Source: Arachis hypogaea (lineage: Eukaryota > Streptophyta > Magnoliopsida > Fabales > Fabaceae). Taken from it: a stretch of 64,000 bases of DNA. The first letter of the stretch is position 1. Each line of letters starts with the position of its first letter. The notes beneath the pieces are model-generated. The model made no database searches, was not told the DNA's origin, and saw only the letters and a list, made by a program, of their open reading frames with translations. A program made the position numbers and the translations under genes. Below are positions 21,367 to 31,575 of this stretch, piece by piece. The stretch spans positions 111,679,506 to 111,743,505 of the forward strand of contig NC_092053.1 in NCBI RefSeq assembly GCF_003086295.3. The letters run 5' to 3'.

Positions 21367-23340
21367 TCACCCAGCAGGAGTAGCTGGTTCATCACTAGGA
21401 ACAAGACTCATCAAATCACCAAGTAAATCCAGCACAGGCACGACAGGTGGAGGTGATGGCGGTGCAACGGATGCCGGGGTTGAAACAGCACCATTGGCAG
21501 GATTTGCAGAAGATGACTCAGAATATGCTGTTTCACTTCCCTCAGGATACTCTTCATCTTCAGCTTTCTGGGCTGAGGTGTGTGAACGGGTTACAAATGC
21601 ATCTGGAGGCTTGTGATAAACTGAAGATAATGTAGTAATGTTGACAAGGATCTCATCAAGTAGAGACAAATCAAGTTGGTTTGAGTCATCAGTTATCATA
21701 GGTTTCTCAGCTAACACAACATCCTTAGCTGCCTGAGAAAGACAAGTTAGGACCATTAATTGTTACAGCTCAAAATTGATATTCAAAGGAGAAGTCAAGT
21801 AAGAATTTGACCTAAAGGTTGATCATAGGAGTATGTGCTTAATAGTAGATTCCCAGAACCATCTTATACAACTAACAACAAAATGGTAAACTTTTTGTTT
21901 GGCTTCCAACAATTTTAGGAACCTTTCTAGGAATACACTAGTCAATAAAGTTGAGAGAGAGAGAGAGATTTCTTAGATTTTTTGAGGAAGAAGAAAGTAT
22001 CATAGTCCATAACATACAGACAAAGGAATACACACAATTATCTAAGATATATCAATTTAGACTATAATTTTAAAGAAAAAGATCTCACAGATAAAGGTTT
22101 GCATACTAAGTAAAACAGAGGTCCTACAACTCAATTTTGGTAGAGAAAGATCAGTTTGTTTGACACCCTTCCTATATAATTCAAAGATGGCGTTTTGAGG
22201 ACACTGAAAATGGGGTGTGAAAGTACTGTCTAGATAATAATATATCAAGAAATTTCACTATGCTCTCCATAAAACTTTTAATTTTAGAATCTTTTCGAGA
22301 ACTTCAATTGGTCCATAAATAAGGGGTTCAGTTCTTGACAAGTATGTTGTATGCAATATGAGGCAGTACCTGAATCATCTGTTGTGGGCCCTCAGTACCT
22401 GAATCATCTCTAATTTGATTGCACAACGACCAATAGCGCGAACAGCCTTTCTAAAAAAATCGACATCAAAGGACTAAAGAAATCAAAACTAGCCCCTTGC
22501 TTAACAAGTTAATATAATACATGAGGATGCAGCCACTGATAATTAATATGCAACTGTTAAGCTGCAATTCAGCACCAAGCGAATGAAAGACATACAAGTC
22601 TCATCACTGAAACAAGATAACTTGCTATTTATAAAAAAAAATACAGAAAAGAACACATTTCATTAATGAAAGGACAGAAGGTCCAAATACGAACTACATA
22701 AAACAAGAAATAAGTAAAAATAGCTTGAAATGAATCTCAACTTTTCCATTTTCACATAGATAGGATCATTGTACTTGCAGAAAAACACCTGCAGATATAT
22801 AATAAGCCCAGTCTCCAAACTAGAGAAGAGAAGTTCTTCACTAGTGCCCAAATGTGCTATTTCTTAATGAAGAATTCAACAAAATCGGTTTTAGATCACC
22901 ACCTTAATTTCATGGGCAAGAATTGGTGGTCTTCTTTGTACCATAAGATTGATATTCCGCAGGGCTACATATTGTATTTCGGGTTCTGCATAGAGTAATG
23001 TCACAAGAGGAGGAGCCATCTTTTTACAGAGATTTCGAACCACATCAGTGCTGGTGATGAGCTCCATTTGTTGCAGGATCACGTACATCCCATTAAAAAC
23101 TGTAGTTAGCAAACAACATAAAATGTAATCTCTAATGTGCAATGCAAGATAATAAGTAAAGGGGAAAAAAATAAATAAACAAAATTTACCTTAACAGCTG
23201 ATAGTACAACTGCACAATTGGCATGCTGTAACCTTGGAGTAACTCTTTCTACTATGTTTTCAGCCTCACGAGCATTGGCTGCCTTGTATCTAGAGAGAAC
23301 ATCCAAGATAAAAAATTGACCCCATCCGGTCATTAAGTAA
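21367..23340 (-). pseudogene. Beta-adaptin (AP-1/2 beta) fragment, internally deleted
   Basis: Beta-adaptin is the large subunit of clathrin adaptor complexes, near 900 residues. Going leftwards: about 23335-23192 ([33 protein letters not shown]), about 23093-22899 ([40 protein letters not shown]), about 22790-22735 (VFFCKYNDPIYVKMEKL), 22468-22410 (DVDFFRKAVRAIGRCAIKLE), then directly GPQQMIQ, and 21732-21367 ([20 protein letters not shown] through the hinge with DLLGDL). About 150 trunk residues between KLE and GPQQMIQ are missing, as are the exon after MIQ, the N-terminal trunk and the whole ear domain. The TGA at 21369-21367 is only a read-through of the donor GTGAGT. Some acceptors are lost. 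Introns are retained, so it is a DNA-level copy. Confidence 0.87.
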
Positions 23341-23873
23341 AAACAAGAGATATTAGCTTAACTTAGAACAATATGAAATTGAATACGGAAATAGAAATGA
23401 CAGGATGATGTACATGACAACAATAAAAATATTGCACTTAAATCCATATACCCTTCTTTTTTTTCTTTTTAACTTTCCAGCTTCTATTATTTTGTTTCCT
23501 TGATTTAGAGCCAGCATTCCAGCTCTGCAAATCCCTGTATATAGATCACGATCATATTCAATTCTAGCTAACATGTGATTTCACCATATTATAAGATAAA
23601 GCAAGTAACAATAATAAGTGTCTTTAAAGTTTTGGTGCACATATTAAGAAAATATTAAGACTAAGATTACATTATTAATTTATTATCACAGAGGACAAGT
23701 GAGAATGTAGCTTGGCCTTTATCACTTTACTATCTAATAATGTAGAAATGCTAAAGTTAGTAGCATCATCCTCTATATGCTATATCTATGCATTGTCCAT
23801 ATTAATATAAATCTCATTCAGAATTCTTATTTCTTTTGATCTCTTCTCAAATTCATAAAGCTAGTTAAGATAT
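23341..23873. other. Non-coding spacer
   Basis: A minus-strand 73-codon ORF at 23353-23574 did not match any family I recognise. Otherwise the sequence is AT-rich. Confidence 0.4.
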
Positions 23874-24981
23874 GGGTTTTACTGGAGAATTGGTAAGAGG
23901 TGTCTTCTCCAGAAATGGTTCTGCCGCATCATACGAAAGCAAAGTGAGTCTCTCAAAAATGCTATATATATATATGCTGCAAGAATTCTTGATCATATCA
24001 CAAATTTTGTAACTTTTTCTCAGGGTAGGCGAAATTCAACAGAAAATCGAAGATGGGGTTCTGTTAGATTATACTTGTGTGGAAATGAATTCAATTCGGT
24101 TGTGGCAGAGGAGGATTCAGCTTCACTTGAGTTCTGAAGTTACAGTTACACAACCAATAATACAAGAGAACTTGAGTGATAGAGAATATGCCAAAAGTGA
24201 AGAAACTGTGGAGAATATAATAGAACAAGAAGAAATGCCAAATTCAAGTAGTTCTACATTATTGAGTGAGAAGCAGTAGCAATTCGGATTCAATCAGCAT
24301 ATAGAAGCTTTCTGGTTAGCTCAATAAACTTAAATAACATCAATTTGCATATATTCACATCAGTTATATCAATAAATTCATTATTTATATTATGCTTAGT
24401 ATTTTTTCCTTCTTCTTATGATTATTTTGCTATAAATTTCAGTTAAGGCGTCGAAAGGATGAAATCGGATGCAATAATGGTGAAGTTCAGCTCAATTTAG
24501 TAACTGAAAGTCCAGATAGAAAGTCCATGGGAACCTCAGTTGAAGTTCAAACTGAAAATTCAGCCGACGGTTGAAGGCGAAAACAAAGCAGAAGGTATAA
24601 CAGAAGACGATGTTAAATTCATGAAACTAGCAAGTAACATGATTTTGTTAGAAGAAAAACAACTAACTTTGGTTCACTTGAAATGTTGTCATAAATTCAA
24701 AGACTTGAATTCAGATTAAGCTTAAAATAATTCACCAAAGCTCATCTTATTCTTGCATAAATAAAAAAGTGTTAAAAGAGTGATTGAAGGTGCTAAGCTT
24801 ATCAATTTAGCTATAATTCGCCATCGATCGAATTCTGTTAACTAGCATAGTTCATGAGATTTTCAGGAAGAATGGGATGATAGCACTGTGAGTAGCTATG
24901 TATAAAAAATGCTAATGCAGAACAGAATGGAGGCATCAACCAGAAGAGAAAGAGTACTCGCTTATGCTTTCTCCCAACAGG
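23874..24981 (+). pseudogene. IQD-type calmodulin-binding protein fragment
   Basis: First exon 23874-23942 reads MGFTGELVRGVFSRNGSA, the N-terminal signature of one IQD subgroup, with a GTGAGT donor. The second piece (about 24024-24280) gives RRWGSVRLYLCGNEFNSVVA, then a one-base shift, then VTVTQPIIQENLSDREYAKS. A third (24445-24570) has NGEVQLNLVTESPDRKSMG and TSVEVQTENSADG. A fourth (about 24865-24980) has EEWDDSTVSSYV, a stop, and QNRMEASTRRERVLAYAFSQ before a donor. IQD proteins bind calmodulin and microtubules. The IQ-motif core (IQxxxRxxxxR) that should lie between the second and third pieces was not found. With a frameshift and stops it is a pseudogene. Confidence 0.78.
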
Positions 24982-25766
24982 TAAACGTCTTAACACTATT
25001 TGCATAGAAGGAATGGATAGTGCAGGGAGGAAGTTACCGGATCGGAGAGGCTGACGACGGTGATGAAGAACGAGGAAGACGGCGACGCTCTCTGGAACCA
25101 AGAAGACGGCGACGCTCTCTGGAGCGCACAAGATGGCGACGCTCTCTGACGCGACGACGTTCTTCTCGGCTAGGTGAGGCACGCGCGAAAGCTGCGGTGA
25201 CCTTGGTAGGGCGTGGTGGAGGAAGCCTCTTTGTCTTCTTTCCGAGGGAGAAGAGACGAGATTGAAGAGAAAGAGAGGGAGATACAAACACTGAGGAGAT
25301 ACGAAGGTCGGGTGAGGAATTTAGCAAAACAAAGAATAAATCAATAAAGTGATTTTTTTAGTATTTTTTAGATTTGTGTAATATTTTTGGTATCAATGAT
25401 TGATTAGGGTTTATGAAGATAAATAATTTTGTTAGATGTGTTTTTGTTTTTGTTTTTTAGATTATTTAAATTTTAAAATAATAAAATTAAATATTTTGAT
25501 TAATTTAAAAGAATAATTTTTGTCTAATATATCAAAAAAGATATTTAAGTCTTTTAAAAAATTAAATAAAAAATATTTTTTATTTTTATTAAATTATAAG
25601 AGTATTTTAGTAAAATTAGTGATATGATATATATTTTTTTTAAAAAATCTGATGTGGAAAATAAATTTTACATGGCTTGTTATTTGTTCATATTTTAAAC
25701 GTATCGGTACGTATAAATTTACCATTGTATCGATGCAAACACCTTATATTAATATCTTATATTTTT
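24982..25766. other. GC-rich patch with short repeats, then AT-rich spacer
   Basis: At 25065-25165 a word containing 'ggcgacgctctctgg' recurs three times at about 27-33 bp spacing, encoding Arg/Ser-rich runs on the plus strand and Arg-rich runs on the minus strand. I do not recognise a protein and treat it as a repeat. From 25330 the sequence is AT-rich up to the MULE target site. Confidence 0.5.
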
Positions 25767-26032
25767 GAGAAAATGACAAATCCGTCCCGACCTTTTTTTT
25801 AGAAGACATTTTTGTCCCTGATGATTGCAAAATACAATGATGTCCCTGACCCTTCAAAATTTTGGACAAATCTATCCCCCGTTAATCTCAGCCCGTTAGC
25901 CCCGTCGGAAAGTGCTGAGTTGGCTGCCGTGGCTCTGACGTGGATGTAACGGGGGGACACGTTGGCATGACTTTCTGGAAATAAGACAGATTAGTCCCCA
26001 GCCCCCTTAAACGATGCCGTTTCTCCCCCGCC
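25767..26032 (+). repeat. MULE left terminal inverted repeat
   Basis: About 266 bp, matching the reverse complement of the right end with only about a dozen differences seen by eye. It contains the 'acaatgatgtccctga' and 'taatctcagcccgttag' phrases. The transposase leader and its promoter probably begin in or just beyond it. Confidence 0.95.
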
Positions 26033-26492
26033 CCTCCAAACACAGTTTAATCCCCATATGTAATACCCATAACACCCATGCTTTCTCGTCTGAATTACTG
26101 AAAACCCTAGAAGAGTAACGATCAAAGTCCCCCTCCCCTGTTTCTCCCTCCAAAAATTGCACTACGTGGAAGAGCAATCGGTCCGTTGTGGAGTTGCTGT
26201 GGGAGGCCAACAAGGAGGATTTCGTTGAGGGCGTACTTGCTGTCTTCCTTAGAAGGTAAGATCGTGATCCTTTTCGTTTAAGTTTTAGTTATTGTGTGGG
26301 AAGGAAGGGTGAATGCAGTGTGTGTGCATGTTGAGAGCGTGGGAAACAGGGGTATAATGTAGTGGTTTATTTCTTTTGAAAACGTTGTGTGTATGATCAG
26401 TAGGGGGGAACTTGTTCGGGCAAAGGGGTTTCGTTCAAAATTTTGGTAACTGTTTATGGACTGAGACCTTGTTGATCATTGGTTAATTTCAG

Positions 26493-29400
26493 ATGGTTGA
26501 CGTTTTTGTGGTGCCGGTTTTTCACCATGGAGGAAAGTTTGTCAGAGGGATTGATGGAGCCCTGGTTTATGAAAATGGGAAGGAAGAGAGATTCCCTGAG
26601 ATGGACCTGGACTTTGTGAACTTTGGGGACCTTGTTACGTTGTTCAAGGGTTTGGGATACCAGTCATACAGGGAAGTATACTGGTATGATCCCACAAGTA
26701 GCGACATTGAGTCGGGTTTGAACAAGTTAACTGGGGATGCTGGAATAAATGCAATGCGAGAAAACATATCGAAGAACCAAAACTCTGCTGAGTTTCATAT
26801 ATACTTTGATCATGGAGTAGATGTCCCTGAGGTTGTTGAAGATGCTGGAAGGGATGCTGATGGGGCAGCGGATGTGGAGGTGGATGTGGATGAGATATTA
26901 GAGGAACTGAAGACATCCTCTTCATCAGATGACGGGTACGAAAGCACGGAGGATGTGCTTAACAAACCTCCACCAGCTGAAGTGGAGACCTCTAGTTCTG
27001 AGAGTGAAAAAGAAGCCAGTTGCAAGAGAAAAAGATCAACACATGGTAGAAAAAGATAGTCACCCCGAAGAAGCCAGCTGCAAGGAGGCAAGGGTCAAAG
27101 GGAAAAGCTAAGGTTGAACAAAGGAGGGTTCAGAAACGGGCCAGGGTGAATGTTAGGGGAGAAAATAGTTCAGGGGTTAATACTGGTGGTCAGGGGGCTG
27201 CTCGTCCGAATGATGAAGGAGGAGGTGGTGGTAATCCTGGTGTGGAGCCGAACAATGCAGGGGTAGGGGTTTCTACATTAGTGAGTTGCCATCAGAAATG
27301 GAAGAAATTGTATTTGAGTATGAATTCGAGGAGTTGCATACACCCATTTCATCTGATGATGAAGGTAGCAGCAGGAGATTTCCTGAATTCGACGATGGCT
27401 ATGCTCACGGTGAGGGGAGATTTGAGTTGGGAACCAGATTTGCTACTGTTGAAAGGTTTAAGGAGGTGGTGAAGGATTCCTTCATAGCTGAAGGGAGGGA
27501 GCTGAAGTGGATAAAGAATGACAAGGAGAGGGTAAGGGTGGGTTGCAAGGATGAGGAGTGTCCATTCCTGGTTCATTTGTCCTATAACAAAACCTTGTAG
27601 TGTTATCAAGTAAAGACATATGTGCAAGAACATACTTGTGCAAGGGATTTAGGGAGCAATGCAGCTGACCAGCATTGGCTTAGCAAGAAGATTGAAAACA
27701 GGATGGCAACCCAACCCCACATGAACACGAAGGAGGCAACTGACTTTCTAAGAGAGGATTTTTCATTATGTCCCCACCCTAAGATGATGTACAGAGCAGT
27801 AGTTGAGGCCAGGGAGAAGATCATGGGCAATGAGAGGGACCAATACAAACGGAGCAGAGACTACTGTGAGTAGATTCTGATAAGCAATCCAGGTTCGACG
27901 GCCAGGTTGGAGCTTATGCCAGTTCCAGAATCACCTCCCGTATTTGATAAACTATACATATGCTTGGATGCTTGTAAGAAAGGGTTCAAGGATGGGTGCA
28001 GACCTTTGTTGCACCTAGATGGCTATTTTTTGAAAACCTACTATATGGGTTGGCTTCTAGCAGCAGTTTCCCAAGATGCCAACAATCAGTTCTACGTTGT
28101 TGCATATGGAGTTGTTAGGGGTGAGACCAAAGATGCTTGGAAATGGTTCCTGAATAATCTCCAGGAAGACATTGGTGACAGTGCCAGCCATGGGTGGACC
28201 TTCATATCAGACCAACAAAAAGTAAGATTTAATTATGATTAGTCAATTAGTTTAGTTTCAGATATGAAGGTTTTAATTTCACATAACATTCCTTAATGTC
28301 CTTTTTATGGTGCAGGGTTTACTGCCTGCGCTAAAGGAGGTTATGCCACATGCAAAGCTACGCAATTGTGTGATGCATATGTGGAAGAATTTCATCAATC
28401 GCTTCAAAGACTTGTACATTAGGGAGGTTGTGTGGGAGTGTGCTAGATGCACAACCATTGCAGAATTCAAGGAATGTATGGACAAACTGAAGCAAGTTAA
28501 CCATGGGGCTTGGGAATATCTCAGCAGGTTTCCACCAGAAAGTTGGGTTAAGGCATATTTCTCTCATGCGGCAAAGGTTGATAACCTCACAAATAATATG
28601 TGTGAGATTTTCAATGCAAAAATAGTTACTTACCGTACGAAGCCCATCCTCACCATGTGTGAAGAAATCAGATGTTATCTGATGAGGAGGATGGTGAATC
28701 ACAAACGGATCCTGGATAACCACACTGGAAAGCTAGTACCAGTACAGCAGAAGAGGATGGAGAGGTTAGTCAATCTTAGTACTAAGTGGATGGCTGAATG
28801 GGTTGGTGACAACGAGAGGAAAATGTTTGAGGTGAGCCGGAAGGCAAGCAAGGTTGATGTAGATCTAATTAAATACACTTGCTCCTGCAACAAATGGCAA
28901 CTTACTGGTAACCTCTTTCTCTCTGTAGTCAGAATGATTCCTGGATTGTTTTGTTATTTTGCACATCTTTAAAACTGTTTCCCTTGTCACCTCAGGCATG
29001 CCTTGCATACATGCACTTGCTGCCATTAGAAAGAGACGGGACCAGCCACAAGACTACGTGCACCCTTGGCTGTGTATGGAGTCCATCAGGAGGACTTATG
29101 CACACTGTATTCAACCAGTGCCAAGTTCAGAGTTCTAGGCCAGAACTGAATTCACACAGCCAGACCCACCCATCATCAAAAGAGGGATTGGGCGCCCAAA
29201 GGTGCACAATTGGCAGAAAGACCCTGCAGAGCCATTGATGCAAGGGGGTAAGCTGAAGAAGTCGTTCTCTGTGTCTTGCAGCAAGTGTGGTGAGAAGGGC
29301 CATAATTACAAAACTTGCAAAGGAGCACCATCGAACCCGAATTGGAAACCGAAGACCAAAAGGCCTAAGAAGAAGAAAGAGAGCACATCCCAAGCACTTG

Positions 29401-30178
29401 TCTGTCTTCCTTTGTCACAGTCTGCTCCACCACCAGAGGTAAAATCAGTTGCTTAATAATGGTATATTTGCTTATAAGATCTAGCAACTATTCTGTCCCT
29501 AATGCAAGTAGTTCAGGCTTTAAAATGTCTTAGTACTTTAAACCTCAGAGATTTGTATGTCTTAGTATCTGAATCTTCAAGGATGGATCTGTATTAGTAT
29601 ATGAATCCTTAGGAACTAATATGTCCTCATATTAAATTGTCAGGATGCTTCACACAGCCAATCAAGCAGCTCAACACCCCAGCAGCAAGAACCTACTGTA
29701 ACTGTCTAATTGTTTGTCATTATTTCCTGTTTAGTATATTTTCTGAGTATTTACTGCTTGATTATGTTGGCGTCATATATGGCAGGTTCCGAGCGGAGCT
29801 GGTTCAGCTGCGATGAACGTTGCCCCTGCTCCAACAAGAGTTACAAGATCAACAATTGTATTAGGACCACCTACCCCAACGGGATCCAGTGCCAGGCCAC
29901 CCGCCCCAAGTTTAAACCAGCCCTTTAGGCCCCCAGGAAATGCTCCATCCATGGTCACCAGCACAGGTCGCCCTAAACCGTCAAAGTTCAGATCAAAACA
30001 GAAGATTTTCAGGCCACCTGCTCCACTTGCTCAAGGGCCACCACCTTGTAGCACACAGCACCAAGAACCAGTTCACCAAGCACCATCTAGCACGCAGGTA
30101 GCTGCACAGCCTCAGCAGGCCCCACCCCCACAAGCATCTAAACCAACTGTCTCAGCGTCGAAGGAGTCCAACGAATGA
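26493..30178 (+). pseudogene. MuDR-type transposase (mudrA-like), broken
   Basis: A leader exon ends AAG|GTAAG at 26255 and translation starts at the ATG after the acceptor at 26492. Order: PB1-like MuDR N-terminal region (VPVFHHGGKFVRGIDGALVY); acidic/Lys-rich linker; DNA-binding region (FELGTRFATVERFKEVVKDS, then RVRVGCKDEECPFLV); DDE-type MULE domain (LLHLDGYFLKTYYMGWLLAA, LRNCVMHMWKNF); SWIM finger (CSCNKWQLTG then PCIH across the intron); CCHC knuckle (CSKCGEKGHNYKTC at about 29278-29319); Pro-rich tail to 30178. Introns include 28222-28315 and about 28908-28995. Lesions: frame changes near 27057 and 27285 and in-frame TAGs at 27598, 27871 and 29136. Not functional as it stands. Confidence 0.93.
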
Positions 30179-30588
30179 AGCAACTCATGTCTTATGTTAT
30201 TTTGTGGCAAATGTGTCCTGCTGTAAACATTTTTTGTATTTCCCAGATATAACTATCTTTTTTTTGGGTATTAGCCTGTTTTTTTGGTAACCTGTTTGTG
30301 GTTAAGGAAAAACTTGTCATTGGTAGCATGCCATACATGTGCAGACATTACTAGCCAAGTAGTCGTCCTTTTTTTTTTGGGTTGTCAGTTACAATGAACA
30401 ATGTTTGGGTTCAAAGGTTTAATGCCAGTTACTCAGGGTTTGATTACCTGTGATATAGCCAGCTTTCATTTTCTGCATTACATTGCAATATACAGGATAC
30501 AAAATTCAAACATTTCTAGAAAGAATATGTTCAATTTTTTCCAGGCAACATGTAACAAAATTTATCATATTGAACCATCAATCAGTTC

Positions 30589-31136
30589 TTACAAACATAA
30601 AATACCAGCAATCAGGACAATTATAATCACATACATACACCATCTAATTGGATTTTTTTTGGACTCTAAACCTACAATCCTCTTCTCTAAACAATTGATC
30701 TTCTTTTCCATGCCATGCTTCCATTCATGCTCTTCAACGTCACCTAATTCCTTCTCTGCCTGGAACCTTGAATCACTCAACCCAAGCCTTCCAATGTGCT
30801 CATCTAACCACAAAATAAACTTGCAATGGGGTTGTCTCACCTGCACAAATTCATTCCACATATATTACCATGAAAACCTGGGTTACCCAAAACCCTAACA
30901 CTAACAGATTCCCAAACAGTTATACATACCTTATAAAACGGACATCCGAGAAATAATCTGTTAGGGTTGCTGCTGGTATTCGACATGAACATGATGGCGT
31001 GTTCTCCACAGAAGCACTTCGGTGCCACGACATCTTTGCCATCCTTCCCCTTATGACCAGAACCTTCGGCGAATTGCTCTTCCCTTACTACACCTCCACT
31101 CCTTCGGGAGCAAGATGATACCCCATCCGATGCCAT
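30589..31136 (-). CDS. GRF-type zinc-finger protein of the MULE, 152 aa
   Basis: Two exons: 31136-30930 (69 codons) and 30840-30589, with a clean AAG|GTATG donor and GTGCAG|GTG acceptor and the frame kept. The GRF finger spans the splice: PKCFCGEHAIMF, then NRLFLGCPFYK joined to VRQPHCKFILWLDEH, giving CxC...C...C with the aromatic residues of the family. A coiled-coil-like stretch (KKINCLEKRIVGLESKK) follows, then a C-terminal hydrophobic segment WCMYVIIIVLIAGILCL that may anchor in a membrane. GRF fingers in other proteins bind single-stranded DNA; a role here is unknown. Unlike the transposase facing it, this ORF is undamaged. It occupies the place of the second, convergent gene of maize MuDR but is not recognisably related to it. 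Confidence 0.8.
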
Positions 31137-31212
31137 GCTCCCTTTCTTCGTTCACCACTTTCTCCCTTTCTGTGCAGACGAGGAAATAGGGTTCAAGATT
31201 TTGAAAGATTGG

Positions 31213-31480
31213 GGGTGGGGGAGAAACGGCGTCGTTTAAGGGGGCTGGGGACTAATCTGTCTTATTTCCAGAAATTCATGCCAACGTGTCCCCCCGTTAC
31301 ATCGACGTCAGAGCCACGGCAGCCAACTCAGCACTTTCCGACGGGGCTAACGGGCTGAGATTAACGGGGGGATAGATTTGTCCAAAATTTTGAAAGATCA
31401 GGGACATCATTGTATTTTGCAATCATCAGGGACGAAAATGTCTTCTAAAAAAAGGTCAGGGACGGATTTGTCTTTTTCTC
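31213..31480 (-). repeat. MULE right terminal inverted repeat
   Basis: About 268 bp, the inverted partner of the left end. The GRF gene starts about 80 bp inside it, so its promoter probably lies in this repeat. Confidence 0.95.
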
Positions 31481-31575
31481 TATATTTTTTATTTTTTCAA
31501 TTTTAGACTATCACAAATATTAGTTACTCTTCAATAATAACAATACTTTTAAAATAACAAAAAATGTACAATTAC

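Larger units (their letters stand above)
25767..31480 (+). mobile_element. Complete two-gene MULE, 5714 bp, TSD TATATTTTT
   Basis: Both ends begin GAGAAAA and the terminal inverted repeats (25767-26032 and 31213-31480) match nearly base for base. The nine bases before (25758-25766) and after (31481-31489) are both TATATTTTT, the size made by Mutator-family transposases. Inside, a mudrA-like transposase runs rightwards and a GRF zinc-finger gene runs leftwards to meet it. Near-identical ends indicate a fairly young insertion, although the transposase is already broken. Confidence 0.96.

Noticed and set aside
23353..23574. Minus-strand ORF with RDLYTGICRAGMLALNQ
   Set aside because: Looks slightly protein-like but I could not match it to a family, nor to beta-adaptin.
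17413..24981. Processed (retro-copied) pseudogenes
   Set aside because: Introns and splice sites are kept in the SCAR, IST1-like, beta-adaptin and IQD pieces and no poly-A tails follow.
24838..25327. Overlapping ORFs on both strands near 25100
   Set aside because: Explained by short GC-rich tandem repeats; no conserved domain.
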